From contig DASXUL010000160.1 in assembly GCA_036504855.1 (NCBI GenBank), positions 18,248 through 82,247 of the forward strand: a stretch of 64,000 bases of DNA, in the 5' to 3' direction. Origin of the DNA: DASXUL01 sp036504855 (GTDB taxonomy: Bacteria; Armatimonadota; DTGP01; JAKQQT01). The translations under genes and the position numbers were made by a program. Below, in pieces: positions 36,552-45,655 of the stretch. How positions within the stretch are numbered: position 1 is the first letter of the stretch; every line of letters starts with the position of its first letter. A model generated the notes under the pieces. That model did no database searches and had not been told where the DNA came from. It worked only from the letters and a program-made list of their open reading frames with translations.

Positions 36552-37439
36552 TCAGCTCGCTTCCAGCGGCAGTTCCCCCGACGTCCAGATAGAGCGCACG
36601 TCTTCGCCCCGCGCGTCACGCCGCTGCAGGTCCTTCAGGAACTCCAGGAAGCCGACCTTCGGGGTCCAACCCAGCACGGTTTCCGCCTCCGAGAGGTCAT
36701 GCTGTTCCACCGTCTCCGGCAGGTCCATAGCGTACTTGCGGATGAGTTCCTTCGCGCCGGGAAGCTGTTCCTCCAGCCAGTTGGGCCCAAGCTGGCGGAA
36801 GCTGCTCACAACCTCCTGGGGCATATGGTGATCGGTGTGAACGATCGTGCGAAAGAGGCCGATGCGGCGTTCCATCGCCGCCCGCAGAGCGGCCACAGTA
36901 GCGGAGGCCACATCCGCTCGATCCACTCCGTTGCGCAACAGCTTCACGCCGTGGTCCAGGTAGGGCTTCGGCACGAAGTCGTGGTAGCGGAGCATGGCGA
37001 TGGCGGCCCCCGTCATCTCGTGGCAGCAGCGGCACAGGTCCTCGCCGATGACCTTGGTGACGCCGTACACGCCGCCCCAGCCATAGGCCATCGACGACGC
37101 GTACACGATCGCCTTCACGCCCGCGTTCCGGCACGCCTCGAGGACGTTGAACGTGCCATCCACGTTCACGGAAAAGATCGTGGCGTCGCTGACGGGCGGC
37201 ACGTGGGCGCAATGCCACGCGGCCAGGTGCACCACCGCGTCCACGCCTTCCACAGCCCTCCGCGCGTCGTCCGGCGTGCGGGTGTCGCAGCGCACGAACT
37301 CCACCTCCCGCAGATCATCGTGCGCCGGCGGCGCCACGTCGGCGCGCCGCACCGTATATCCCTCGCGCGCCAGCAGCGCGCTCACGGCGCGGCCGGCGTT
37401 GCCGGAAGCGCCGGTGACCAGTACCTTACCGGATGGCAT
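36552..37439 (-). CDS. NAD-dependent epimerase/dehydratase (extended SDR)
   Basis: The protein has 295 residues. The nucleotide motif TGASGNAG lies at residues 9-16. A YASSMAYGW strand carries the catalytic Ser region, and Tyr-x3-Lys is intact as YGVTK. The C terminus (VLGWTPKVGF) matches the closing segment of sugar-nucleotide epimerases. Substrate unknown; sugar or uronate oxidation is also possible in this family. It begins one base after the stop of the upstream DUF4965-type gene, so it belongs to that operon, which also includes a GH5-like enzyme. Confidence 0.85.
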   Translation of the reverse strand: MPSGKVLVTGASGNAGRAVSALLAREGYTVRRADVAPPAHDDLREVEFVRCDTRTPDDARRAVEGVDAVVHLAAWHCAHVPPVSDATIFSVNVDGTFNVLEACRNAGVKAIVYASSMAYGWGGVYGVTKVIGEDLCRCCHEMTGAAIAMLRYHDFVPKPYLDHGVKLLRNGVDRADVASATVAALRAAMERRIGLFRTIVHTDHHMPQEVVSSFRQLGPNWLEEQLPGAKELIRKYAMDLPETVEQHDLSEAETVLGWTPKVGFLEFLKDLQRRDARGEDVRSIWTSGELPLEAS

Positions 37440-37440
37440 C

Positions 37441-39441
37441 CTATCGTTTCGCTTTCGCCTTCAACAGGGGCAGGAACAGCCCGCCAATCACGGAGCGCGC
37501 CACAAAGCCAACCTGCCGGGCGTCGGCCGTCTCATACCAGTCCGAAAACGCCACGCGGTTGGGGGTGGCGTTGGCGAAGTTGTACACCCGGTCCACGATC
37601 GCCTGGAACAACGCGGGGTTATCGCCCAGCGTGGCGGTCCACAGCTCCCAATCCGTCTTTGTGTATCCTCTGCGGCTGTCCAGCGGCAGGCCGAACGCGG
37701 CCAGCTTCCCGTGGTAGAACGCCGCTTCCTTGCGCGCCACCTCAGGGGGGAACACATTGAGATCCAGGATGGTGTCCCAAACCAGGTTGTATTTCTGGCT
37801 CCACGTTCCGGGCGCGTCAAAGGCCAGGCGATAGTGATCGCCGTCGTCCGCTCGCTTCACCCACTCAGCGGCCATCTCCTGCGCCTTCGCGCGGTAAGAG
37901 GCCGCTTCCTTCCAGTGCCCCGTCTTCTCGCACAGGCGAGCGTAACCGGCGATGCCGAGGATGGCCTTGATGGAGAGGTTGGCGTTGTGGGCCATATGGC
38001 CGGCGAAATCGTCCGTGCAGAGCTGGTTCTCCGGGTCCATCCCCTCCGCCGTCAGGTACTCCGCCCATTGCGTCAGCGTGGGCCAGTGCTTCGCCGCGAA
38101 ATCGGCGTTTCCCTCAACGTGGGCCAGGGCCGCTGTGAGGATGAGCATATTGCCGCATTCCTCAACGGGCATCTGATCGGTATCGCTCTCCTCTCCGCCG
38201 CCGTACACCTGTCCGTTCGCCAACGGGTACGTGCCGAGGTCGTGCGGAGCGAACGGGAACGGCCAGCGCTGCGAGGCGGCATACTCCAAAATCGGCCCGA
38301 TTTGCGCCTTCAGAAGGTCCGGCGCGAAGCAGAGAAAGAACGGCGCGGACGGGTAGGTAACGTCCACTGTATCAATACACCCGTTGCTGAAGTTCTCCTT
38401 GCTGAAGTACAGCCTCCGCCCATCCGCGGTCACCGCCATCTTGTGGGCAGCCAGGCACTGGCGATAGGCGAGGGCGCAGAGCCGGGCGTACTTCGCGCCG
38501 CCCACGGCGGTTAGCTCGGCCATCAGGCGCTCGTCAAACGCCTCGCAATTGGCGCGGATGGCCGGGAAATCTCGCCAACCGGAGGCCAGAAGGTCGGCCG
38601 CTCCGCGCCGTCCCTGCCGCCAGAACGGTCGAACGCGCTGTTCGAAATACTCCAGGCTGTAGATGTCGTCATAGGCCAGCATCGCGTGCCGCGAGACCGG
38701 CGTTTCCGCCACCTGGCCCAATCGCCACACCACAACCAGCGCGGGCCAGCGGTCACTCGCCGCTCGGGGCGTCTCCAGGTCGTCCGAAGCGGGCAGGGCG
38801 CCGTCGGCGAGGAAGGCAGCGCGGGCCTCGCCGTCCGGGACGCACGCCATACAAAGGTCCGGCGCGTCCGCCGCGGCCAGGTAGAGGTACCCCCAGTCGA
38901 TGCGTAAGTCGTCTCCGGCGCGTTCCAGCATGCGCTGGTCCCGGCTACCCATGCGCAGCACCTGAAGGTCATCCACGCGGGCGCGGCCGTATACCACCTT
39001 CTGGTCCACGGTATTGACGCAGAGGGCGGCCGCGGCGTCGAGATAGACCTCCACCTCATGCGATCCGCCGTCGATGGCCACCGCATCCCAGGCCACGTAG
39101 CCCACCGGGCGGCTCAGCGGCTCGAGGTCCAGCGGGTCGATATCGGAAGGCGTGAGGAACGTCACCGTCAAGCGGATGCCGGCGGCCTCGAAGGCGTAGA
39201 CCGTGCGGGTGGGCCACACATCGAGGTCCGTCTGCTCCATGGCCGGGATCTCGGGAGGGTATGGGCCCATCCAGCGATACGCTGCGCCGTCAATGCGGAT
39301 CAGGCCGGCCAGCGGCTGTCCGGCGCCGGTCCAATGGCGAGTCGGGCTATCTGTGAGCTTGTCCGCGGCGGACCACACGCTGAAATACGGGTCGTGCGCG
39401 ATCAGCGGCACGGCCGGCGGACGGAGAGCGGGTTCGGTCAT
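37441..39441 (-). CDS. Glutaminase-like protein (DUF5127/DUF4965/DUF1793 architecture)
   Basis: The protein has 666 residues. It opens with PPAVPLIAHDPYFSVWS, the hallmark start of the DUF4965/glutaminase A-like family, and contains a beta-rich N-terminal half and an (alpha/alpha) helical C-terminal half (e.g. MLILTAALAHVEGNADF). Fungal relatives have glutaminase activity, but bacterial members in polysaccharide loci are often thought to act on carbohydrates. No signal peptide is visible, so it appears cytoplasmic. AAGGAA precedes ATG 39441. It lies 39 bp after the GH5-like gene and is coupled to the epimerase gene. Confidence 0.78.
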   Translation of the reverse strand: MTEPALRPPAVPLIAHDPYFSVWSAADKLTDSPTRHWTGAGQPLAGLIRIDGAAYRWMGPYPPEIPAMEQTDLDVWPTRTVYAFEAAGIRLTVTFLTPSDIDPLDLEPLSRPVGYVAWDAVAIDGGSHEVEVYLDAAAALCVNTVDQKVVYGRARVDDLQVLRMGSRDQRMLERAGDDLRIDWGYLYLAAADAPDLCMACVPDGEARAAFLADGALPASDDLETPRAASDRWPALVVVWRLGQVAETPVSRHAMLAYDDIYSLEYFEQRVRPFWRQGRRGAADLLASGWRDFPAIRANCEAFDERLMAELTAVGGAKYARLCALAYRQCLAAHKMAVTADGRRLYFSKENFSNGCIDTVDVTYPSAPFFLCFAPDLLKAQIGPILEYAASQRWPFPFAPHDLGTYPLANGQVYGGGEESDTDQMPVEECGNMLILTAALAHVEGNADFAAKHWPTLTQWAEYLTAEGMDPENQLCTDDFAGHMAHNANLSIKAILGIAGYARLCEKTGHWKEAASYRAKAQEMAAEWVKRADDGDHYRLAFDAPGTWSQKYNLVWDTILDLNVFPPEVARKEAAFYHGKLAAFGLPLDSRRGYTKTDWELWTATLGDNPALFQAIVDRVYNFANATPNRVAFSDWYETADARQVGFVARSVIGGLFLPLLKAKAKR

Positions 39442-39480
39442 ATCAGGTTCCTTATTGGGGGAGTGTGGTTTGCATCAGCA

Positions 39481-41976
39481 TCATCGGCGCCGCAGAGTGA
39501 CGGCGACATCCGGGCGGAACGGAGGCAGCGCGATCTTCAGGGCGCCGCCGGCGGGGGCCACAACGGCCCTCTTCAGCGGGATGCCCTTCGCGGCATCCCA
39601 GCACGTTACATCATACCGGCCGGGGCGAACTCCGGCCATGGTGAGGGTGAGGCCCTTCTCCAAGCGCGCCGGCCCACGGCGGGTATCCTGCGCCACCCAG
39701 ATCAGCGCCTGGCTCGCGTCGGCGCACCCCATCGCGATGAATCCGGGGCGGCTCACCGAAAGGCGGGCATCGGCGTTCTCCGGGCGGAAGCGCGACCACT
39801 CCAGCGCGGCCGAAACCTGAGCAATGGCCTGCTCGTCCTGACGCATCCCCGGCGTCAGAATGTGCGGGCCGCGATAGGGCCACCGCATGCCGGGCCCGCA
39901 GCCGCCGCTGGCGAAATGCGCCCAGCTTTCATTGTGATGGACGGCGTTGTCGAACGATTCATCGGCCACCCACTTGTCGATAGGGCCCGACTCCGAGTCC
40001 GTGTACGGCCGGCCGTCGCGGATCTGGCTCAACGCGTAACGGATGCCATGGTTGAATGAGAGGGCCGGATCGATGGCGTTCTTGGGATCGTTCACGGCGC
40101 CCCAGTAATAGAGGTGGGTGGTGGCGAACTCGAACATCGGGTGGCGGTAGACCGTGTCGGCGATCTGCCCCTCCGGCTCCGCGCGGGAAGCCGAGACCGT
40201 CAGCATATGCGCTCGGCCCCACTTCTTCAATTCGTAACTGCGCACAAAGGCGGCCATGTCATCCACCCACGCGTTGCGCTCGGCGGCTGTGGCGTTCCAC
40301 CAGATGTCGTATTCGTTCAGCAGGTCCCAGGCCAGAATGGCGGAACTGCTTCCGTATCGATCGATGGCCCATCGGAACCGGGCTTTCTGCCATTTTCGGG
40401 CCGCCGGACTGGTGATGAAATCGCGCTGCGTGCGGCACGGCCCGCCATTCGCCGCATTATACGGGCTGGCGGTCCACGGCTGGTTCATCCAGAACGTATC
40501 CCATGGCGACAGGATGACCGACATGCCGGACCGCTCGCACATCGCCATGAAGCGGTCCCAAAAAGTCACGGCGCGCGGGGCATAGCGGCCTAGCGGATCC
40601 TCAATCAGCGCGCTCCGGGGAACGCCCGTCTCCAGGAAGATGCGCATCACGTTGACGCCGCGAGAGCGGACTCCGGTGATGTAGTCGCGCGCGGTCTGCG
40701 TGTCACCGCGGAAGAACAGGGCATCCAGGCCCAGCCACGTGTAGCCTTCGTTCGCGCCGATGAGAGGCGCCACAGTCCCGTCCGGGAACCGGATCGCCCG
40801 TCCGTCATCGGCCACGCGGGCGTTGCGGCCGTACAGCCCCTTGCGCACCGTAATGGAGATCGGCGGAAGCAGCGTTTCCCTGCCCGACGCGTCTACCAGC
40901 GCGGCCACGATGGCAACCTGTCCATCCTTCGATGGCCGGATGCGCGCCCAGAACGGCGCCTTGTAGGATTTCCCAGCGAGGCGCCCGCCCAGGTAGAAAC
41001 GCGCGGAAACGGCCTTCCCCACGTCTCCCCCGATCCCGGCGTTGAACGCGGGCCCAACGATCTGCCCTTCCAGCGGCTCCCACAGCGCCGGCCGCGTTAC
41101 GTTGACAGTGCGCCAGACCGAACGCTCGAACCCCTTAGCGTCCCGCGCTGTCAGCCGGAACGTCACCGGCCCCAACGTGTTCGGCCCGGGCCGCCAGGCC
41201 GCGATGACCTCTCCGTCTCCCCGGACCGGCTCCAGCGGGCTCCAGCGAACGGGGTATTCGCCGCGCCCAACTTCCAACCGAGACGAAACGCCGTTGGGCG
41301 CGCCGGAGACCTCCACGGGCCCCTGCACGCGCTCGCCGCGCGCGGGAGACGCCAGCCGGGGCGCCGGACCGCTGAGGCGGATGTTGTCCCACCGGCCCAC
41401 GCTGCCGCCCCAACCGTACAACACGATCCGGGCCTCGCCGGCCACGGCGGACGTGGTGAACCGCTTCACGAGGGCGCCTTCCACGAACAGCGCGTAGTCG
41501 TCGCTGGTTCGCTCCAGGCGCAGATGCAGCGGATGGGCGGCATCGAGAGGCCCGTGCCGGGACACAGGGCCGCTGAGATCCTCGCCCTCGGGCGTCCAGA
41601 TGTGGAGGATGGGCGTGGCGTCTTTCTCGACGCCCTCCAGGCCGATCTCGAACTGGTCCACATAGCCGCCGTCGCCGCCGTACACCTGCAGGATCTGGTT
41701 CACGCCGGCCCACCCCAGCGCATCCGCCTCAACGACGAACCGCTTGCCCAAGCGCGCGGTGGTGGCGATGCCCGCCCGCTCTCTGTTGCCCGTCACTTCA
41801 ACCGCGCCGTTAACGATGCGAGCCGATGGCGGAGCGCCGCCGGCCTCTGTGATGAGTTCCCACCGCCCCGTATCGAGGGAAGCCCCGGAAAAGTCGTCAT
41901 AGACCTCCGGATTCTGCCCGAAAGCCGCCGAAGAAAGGAGGAGGAAACCGGCGAGAACCCGCAATTGCCCCGTCAT
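39481..41976 (-). CDS. Secreted GH5-like glycoside hydrolase with N-terminal concanavalin-like domain
   Basis: The protein has 831 residues. A signal peptide ends at AAFGQ. Residues ~24-205 form a laminin-G/concanavalin-like domain (DDFSGASLDTGRWELI). Two Ig-like beta domains lead to a TIM barrel from about residue 400. It has RGVNVMRIFLETG and the paired acids typical of clan GH-A: WDLLNEYD (acid/base Glu) and PYTDSESGP (nucleophile Glu). The end (PFRPDVAVTLRRR) looks like a small beta domain. It should hydrolyse a beta-linked polysaccharide outside the cytoplasm. AAGGGG precedes the start. It heads the three-gene operon 41976-36552. Confidence 0.8.
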   Translation of the reverse strand: MTGQLRVLAGFLLLSSAAFGQNPEVYDDFSGASLDTGRWELITEAGGAPPSARIVNGAVEVTGNRERAGIATTARLGKRFVVEADALGWAGVNQILQVYGGDGGYVDQFEIGLEGVEKDATPILHIWTPEGEDLSGPVSRHGPLDAAHPLHLRLERTSDDYALFVEGALVKRFTTSAVAGEARIVLYGWGGSVGRWDNIRLSGPAPRLASPARGERVQGPVEVSGAPNGVSSRLEVGRGEYPVRWSPLEPVRGDGEVIAAWRPGPNTLGPVTFRLTARDAKGFERSVWRTVNVTRPALWEPLEGQIVGPAFNAGIGGDVGKAVSARFYLGGRLAGKSYKAPFWARIRPSKDGQVAIVAALVDASGRETLLPPISITVRKGLYGRNARVADDGRAIRFPDGTVAPLIGANEGYTWLGLDALFFRGDTQTARDYITGVRSRGVNVMRIFLETGVPRSALIEDPLGRYAPRAVTFWDRFMAMCERSGMSVILSPWDTFWMNQPWTASPYNAANGGPCRTQRDFITSPAARKWQKARFRWAIDRYGSSSAILAWDLLNEYDIWWNATAAERNAWVDDMAAFVRSYELKKWGRAHMLTVSASRAEPEGQIADTVYRHPMFEFATTHLYYWGAVNDPKNAIDPALSFNHGIRYALSQIRDGRPYTDSESGPIDKWVADESFDNAVHHNESWAHFASGGCGPGMRWPYRGPHILTPGMRQDEQAIAQVSAALEWSRFRPENADARLSVSRPGFIAMGCADASQALIWVAQDTRRGPARLEKGLTLTMAGVRPGRYDVTCWDAAKGIPLKRAVVAPAGGALKIALPPFRPDVAVTLRRR

Positions 41977-42049
41977 GTAGCGCCCCTTTGCATACGCTGA
42001 TAGTTAACATTATCCATCATTCCGCATACGGGGACAAGGGGCGGTAGGG

Positions 42050-42158
42050 AGTCATCAGTCGTCAGTTATCAGTTGTCAGTCAGAAGCCCTGCCCAAGAGG
42101 ATTACTCTCTCATGGGTAGGGCTTCTGACTGACAACTGATAACTGACGACTGATGACT
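42050..42158. repeat. 41-bp perfect inverted repeat (palindromic intergenic element)
   Basis: Arms 42050-42090 and 42118-42158 are exact complements with a 27-base loop. The arms are built of short CAGT-type direct repeats (GTCAGTTATCAGTTGTCAG) and end in AGAAGCCCT. The element sits between the start of the GH5-like gene and the end of the phosphatase gene, and can act as terminator for the latter. Similar wrapping repeats occur at 61233 and 63860. Confidence 0.85.
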
Positions 42159-42174
42159 GGCGACCGACGACTCC

Positions 42175-43851
42175 CTACTGCATCGCTTCCGCCAGCGGCG
42201 ATGCGGTGCAGGCGCTGGGCGGGTTCACGCCCAGAATGGCGGCCAGGGTGGGGGCGATCTGCTGGGGGGACGCCGACGAATTGTACCGCCCGGGCTGGAT
42301 GCCGGGGCCGCACATAACGATGGGCAGATGGGTGTCGTAGGCCCACGGCGTGCCGTGCGTGGTTCCGCCGTTCCCGCCGCCCTGGACCCACAGGTTCTCG
42401 GTGACCACCATCAGGTCGCCGCTCACTTTGGGATGGTAGCCGGTGGCCACCTTTTTGTAGATGAAGTCCACGGGCAGGCGGCCTTCCAGGAGCTGGTCGC
42501 TGGTAAGGGCGTTGTACACGCCGGGCGTCTTGCGCACGGCCTCGGCAGCCACGCGGCGCGCTTCGCGAGGATCGACCTTGTGGCGGGCGATGGCATCCGG
42601 GTTCAGCCACATCTCCGGTTCCACGTTGGCCGCCACCCAGTCATCGGCGCCAAAGGCGGCGTCCAGGGCTGAATCCGCGGCGGAGTCCATGGCGTCATCC
42701 GTCACGCGGCCCGCATGGAAGCCCGCTTCCTCCATACATTCCGGGATGGGGGCCACCCCGTGGTCTCCGGAGACGGTGATGAGCACGTTCTTCAGACCGC
42801 CCGGAACCTGCTTGTCCAGCGCGCGGAAGAAGTCCGCCAGGGCCCGGTCGCTGCGCAAAGTAATGTCGAACGCCTCGGCGGAGTTCGGTCCGAAGGCATG
42901 GCCCACGTAGTCATTGGCGGCGAGGTTGATTCCCACAAAGTCCGGCGTCTCGTCCTGTCCGATGCCCATGGCCTGCACGCCCGCGAGCGCGGTCTTCAGC
43001 ACCACCTCGGTGGCGAACGGCGAGGTCCAGAGATCGCCGTAGAAAGCCTTGCCGGGCGTGGTTGCGCCGCCGTTGTAGGTATGCGGGAATCGCTTGCCGA
43101 TCGTGGAGCTGGGGGTCACGGCCTCCGGGAGCGGCATCCAGGTGTTCTCGGCCACCTTGCCTGGGAGCAGCGGCTCCCACGTCTTGTTGAAATAGGCATC
43201 CGGCAGGCGCTGCGAGTTCACAGCCTGCACCCACTCCGGCAGCGTTCCGTCCTTGCAGTAGAACTTGCTGCTCACCCACTGGCCGGTGTTGCTGTCGTAC
43301 CAGATCGTGCAGTCCGAGAGGCGGCCGGCCAGGAGGACAGCGGCGCGGTCCTTGAACGAAACGGTCAACACCTTGGCCCTGGCTCCGGTGGCCATCTTCA
43401 GCTCATCGGCCACGGTAGAGGAGCGGAGGTTGCGGGGCGACACTCCCATCTTCATCTCGGTTGAGCCCACGATGGGGTACTTCGGGTCCTCAACGCAGTA
43501 TACGCTCGTGCCCTTGGCCATGCCGGGAACGTACCAGTTGTTGCCGATGATGCCTTCCGTGGACGGCGTGCCGCCCGTGGAAAGCACGGCGTGCCCGGGG
43601 CCGGTGTAGAGCGGGAAGTGGGTGTAATGGGCGCATGGGAAGAACGCGCCGTTGTCCTCCAGGTAGCGGAACCCGCCCACGCCATCCTTGCCCTTCGCGG
43701 GGAGCATCAGGTCCGGATAACGAGTGAGGTAGTCACCGCGGAACTGGTCGATGGAGATCAATACCACTACGCGGGGACGCGGAGCGGCCAGTACGGCGCA
43801 GGCGCTCGCGGCCAGCGCCGCTGCCGCCAAGGTCTTGCGGATTCTCAGCAT
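42175..43851 (-). CDS. Alkaline phosphatase family protein, PafA-type (type I phosphodiesterase fold)
   Basis: The protein has 558 residues from ATG 43851, preceded by GAGAAAGG; it starts with a signal peptide ending VLAAP. Metal and active-site motifs are visible: ISIDQFRGDY (first metal Asp), FPLYTGPGHAVLSTG (nucleophile Thr in YTGPGHA), NDYVGHAFGPNS (Asp and His ligands) and VSGDHGVAP (Asp and His ligands). The Thr nucleophile and spacing match PafA-like monoesterases rather than Ser-type PhoA. It releases phosphate from esters in the periplasm. It stands alone upstream of the GH5 operon and is followed by a palindromic element. Confidence 0.88.
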   Translation of the reverse strand: MLRIRKTLAAAALAASACAVLAAPRPRVVVLISIDQFRGDYLTRYPDLMLPAKGKDGVGGFRYLEDNGAFFPCAHYTHFPLYTGPGHAVLSTGGTPSTEGIIGNNWYVPGMAKGTSVYCVEDPKYPIVGSTEMKMGVSPRNLRSSTVADELKMATGARAKVLTVSFKDRAAVLLAGRLSDCTIWYDSNTGQWVSSKFYCKDGTLPEWVQAVNSQRLPDAYFNKTWEPLLPGKVAENTWMPLPEAVTPSSTIGKRFPHTYNGGATTPGKAFYGDLWTSPFATEVVLKTALAGVQAMGIGQDETPDFVGINLAANDYVGHAFGPNSAEAFDITLRSDRALADFFRALDKQVPGGLKNVLITVSGDHGVAPIPECMEEAGFHAGRVTDDAMDSAADSALDAAFGADDWVAANVEPEMWLNPDAIARHKVDPREARRVAAEAVRKTPGVYNALTSDQLLEGRLPVDFIYKKVATGYHPKVSGDLMVVTENLWVQGGGNGGTTHGTPWAYDTHLPIVMCGPGIQPGRYNSSASPQQIAPTLAAILGVNPPSACTASPLAEAMQ

Positions 43852-43874
43852 CGGTAAACCTTTCTCAACAGAAC

Positions 43875-43906
43875 GCCCGCCAGACAACCTGGCGGGCCGC
43901 TTTTTG
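43875..43906 (+). terminator. Terminator-like hairpin oriented against the phosphatase gene
   Basis: A 9-bp GC stem (43875-43883 with 43889-43897) with a five-base loop is followed by CGCTTTTT on the plus strand. No plus-strand gene precedes it. It lies in the presumed 5' leader of the minus-strand phosphatase gene, so it would stop antisense transcription or fold within the leader. Confidence 0.45.
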
Positions 43907-44021
43907 AGATGGTAGGGGAGCCGCCAACGGAGGGTCAAACCCGGCGGTTAAGTTCATCTGAAGCAACGTCTCGTTTCCCGCCCGATGGCCCCGGGTACAC
44001 ACACATCGGGAGGACAGAACC

Positions 44022-44522
44022 ATGGCAGAACCCGAGACGCGGCCGGATGCGGATCCAGATGCGCCGACAGATGCCGAGACAGGCTGGATGGAGGGGGCGA
44101 TGGTCCCGCCCGTGGCTTTCGTCGGCCCCAGCGCCGGCATACCGAACATGGGGCTGAGTTCCAGCGTAGGGGCGGGCTCCGGCATCGCCGCGTTCGCGAC
44201 GCCTGTTATACCCGTGGTGGGGGACCACCGTGTCGGCGGCCAGATTGTGGCAAACCCCTTCTCCCCCGCCGAACCGCGAAACGACTCGCCGTTCAATGCC
44301 GATATCCCGGACGCGGCGGACCTGCCGTCGCGGGTGGAGTCGGAACTGGCGGAAGATGGACGCATGGCAGGCGCCAGCATCGCGGTAACGGTGGGCGACG
44401 ATGGGGTAGTAACGCTCACCGGGGTGGTTCCTTCCCGTGGGACAGCGGCGGACGCGGCCGATGTCGCCGCCCACGTACCGGGCGTCCGCGGCGTGACGAA
44501 CCTGCTCACGGTGAGCGAGTAG
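44022..44522 (+). CDS. BON-domain protein
   Basis: The protein has 166 residues with GGGAGGACAG before ATG 44022. The first ~100 residues are acidic, Pro/Gly-rich and without a signal peptide. Residues ~102-165 form a BON domain (SRVESELAEDGRMAGASIAV, then GVVTLTGVVPS and VPGVRGVTNLL). BON domains bind membranes or act in envelope stress proteins. The hydrophilic start suggests a cytoplasmic or peripheral protein. Terminator downstream. Confidence 0.8.
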   Translation: MAEPETRPDADPDAPTDAETGWMEGAMVPPVAFVGPSAGIPNMGLSSSVGAGSGIAAFATPVIPVVGDHRVGGQIVANPFSPAEPRNDSPFNADIPDAADLPSRVESELAEDGRMAGASIAVTVGDDGVVTLTGVVPSRGTAADAADVAAHVPGVRGVTNLLTVSE

Positions 44523-44548
44523 CCCTCCTCGATACGGGGAGACGGAGA

Positions 44549-44590
44549 ACGGCCCCTCGCCGAGCGCTATCGGTGAGGGGCCGTTTGTTC
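44549..44590. terminator. Bidirectional terminator between BON and YtxH-like genes
   Basis: Ten-base arms ACGGCCCCTC (44549-44558) and its complement (44575-44584) frame a second small stem, followed by TTGTTC. The genes on both sides converge here. Confidence 0.75.
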
Positions 44591-44607
44591 GTCGACACCG
44601 GCCCGGC

Positions 44608-44973
44608 TCAGCCGACGGGAGTATCGGAGGTGTCGAGCGTATCCTTGACTTCGTCGGACGCTGACGTTACCCGATCCTTCACATCCGCGGCCGCATGGGC
44701 AACGGTGGCGCCCACGTCTTTCGCCGCGCCGGTAACCGTATCCTTCACCGAAGAGACCTTCTCCCGCACCGTGCCGCCCCACTCGCTGGCCGTGTCGCGG
44801 ATGGTGGAGCCGTACTCGGTGGCCTTGTCTTTCACGGTGTCGCCCAGCCCCGTGGCCTTATCCGCCACAGTGTGGCGAATCTCTTCGCCAGTGGCGGGGG
44901 CGTACAACAACGCGAACGCCGCGCCCAGTGCGCCGCCAACCAGCAGTCCCAACGCGAAATCGCTCTTTGCCAT
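44608..44973 (-). CDS. YtxH-like membrane-anchored protein
   Basis: The protein has 121 residues from ATG 44973, preceded by AAAGGA. The N terminus GLLVGGALGAAFALLYAP is a single membrane segment ending in the YAP-x-TGEEIR signature of YtxH proteins. The rest is a charged helical tail of degenerate 11-residue repeats (e.g. DKATEYGSTIRDTASEWG), similar to LEA-like tails. Such proteins are linked to general stress. It follows the DUF948-like gene at a distance of 47 bp, a pairing also seen in Firmicutes stress operons. Confidence 0.8.
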   Translation of the reverse strand: MAKSDFALGLLVGGALGAAFALLYAPATGEEIRHTVADKATGLGDTVKDKATEYGSTIRDTASEWGGTVREKVSSVKDTVTGAAKDVGATVAHAAADVKDRVTSASDEVKDTLDTSDTPVG

Positions 44974-45020
44974 CGTTACTATCCTTTCGTCCTTCGCTGT
45001 TCGTCCGGGGGCATCCCCCA

Positions 45021-45464
45021 TCACGAATTCGTTGAGTCCGTTCCGTTTCCGTTGTGGGTCTTCGCCGTCTTCCACACTTCTATTCCCCGTTGCACGCCTG
45101 TGAGCAGCGAGGCGATGTTCACGATGGGGCGGGCAACGTTCTCCGTCACCAGGTTGCTGGTGGTCTTCACCTTGGCGGACACGCTGTGCACGGCGCCCTC
45201 GCTCTCCTCGGCGATATGTTCCACCTTCGGAGCCACCTTCTCCACGATCTCGCTCACCTGGCCAGTGACGCGGCTCACGTTGTCTAGAACCGGTTGCACC
45301 TTCGGCAATACGCGATCCAACGCCTCGTCCACGGCGCCTGAGACGATGGATTTCAGGCGGAACGCCATGAATACCAGCCCGCCGAAAAGCGCCAGGTTGG
45401 CGCACGCGGATAACGCGATGACGATGTTTGTGCCAAGCCCAAAGTGGGCTGTTACCTCTTGCAT
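45021..45464 (-). CDS. DUF948-like membrane protein (YtxG-like)
   Basis: The protein has 147 residues from ATG 45464, with GAGGAGAG upstream. One N-terminal membrane helix (NIVIALSACANLALFGGLVF) is followed by a long helical region of heptad character (VQPVLDNVSRVTGQVSEI). The pattern fits DUF948 proteins, which are associated with YtxH in stress operons. No enzymatic motif is visible. The ychF promoter lies about 100 bp beyond its start on the other strand. Confidence 0.7.
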   Translation of the reverse strand: MQEVTAHFGLGTNIVIALSACANLALFGGLVFMAFRLKSIVSGAVDEALDRVLPKVQPVLDNVSRVTGQVSEIVEKVAPKVEHIAEESEGAVHSVSAKVKTTSNLVTENVARPIVNIASLLTGVQRGIEVWKTAKTHNGNGTDSTNS

Positions 45465-45555
45465 TCTCGCTCTCCTCCCCACCGGGCCGGGCTCACGGCG
45501 GGTGTACCCTCGCCACGGCGCAGCTAAACGGTAGCGTGCGTTCTTGCTCACAATG

Positions 45556-45585
45556 TTAGCATGCATGTTCGCGCCACGGTATAAT
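45556..45585 (+). promoter_or_regulatory. Sigma70-type promoter of ychF
   Basis: TTAGCA (45556-45561), 18 bp, TATAAT (45580-45585). The start codon of ychF lies about 65 bases after the expected transcription start. Confidence 0.65.
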
Positions 45586-45655
45586 GAATTCGTTTGTGGA
45601 CCGCTCGCGGTCCGCGCCGAATCTCACCTATCTTACCCGGAACAGAGAAGACCTT

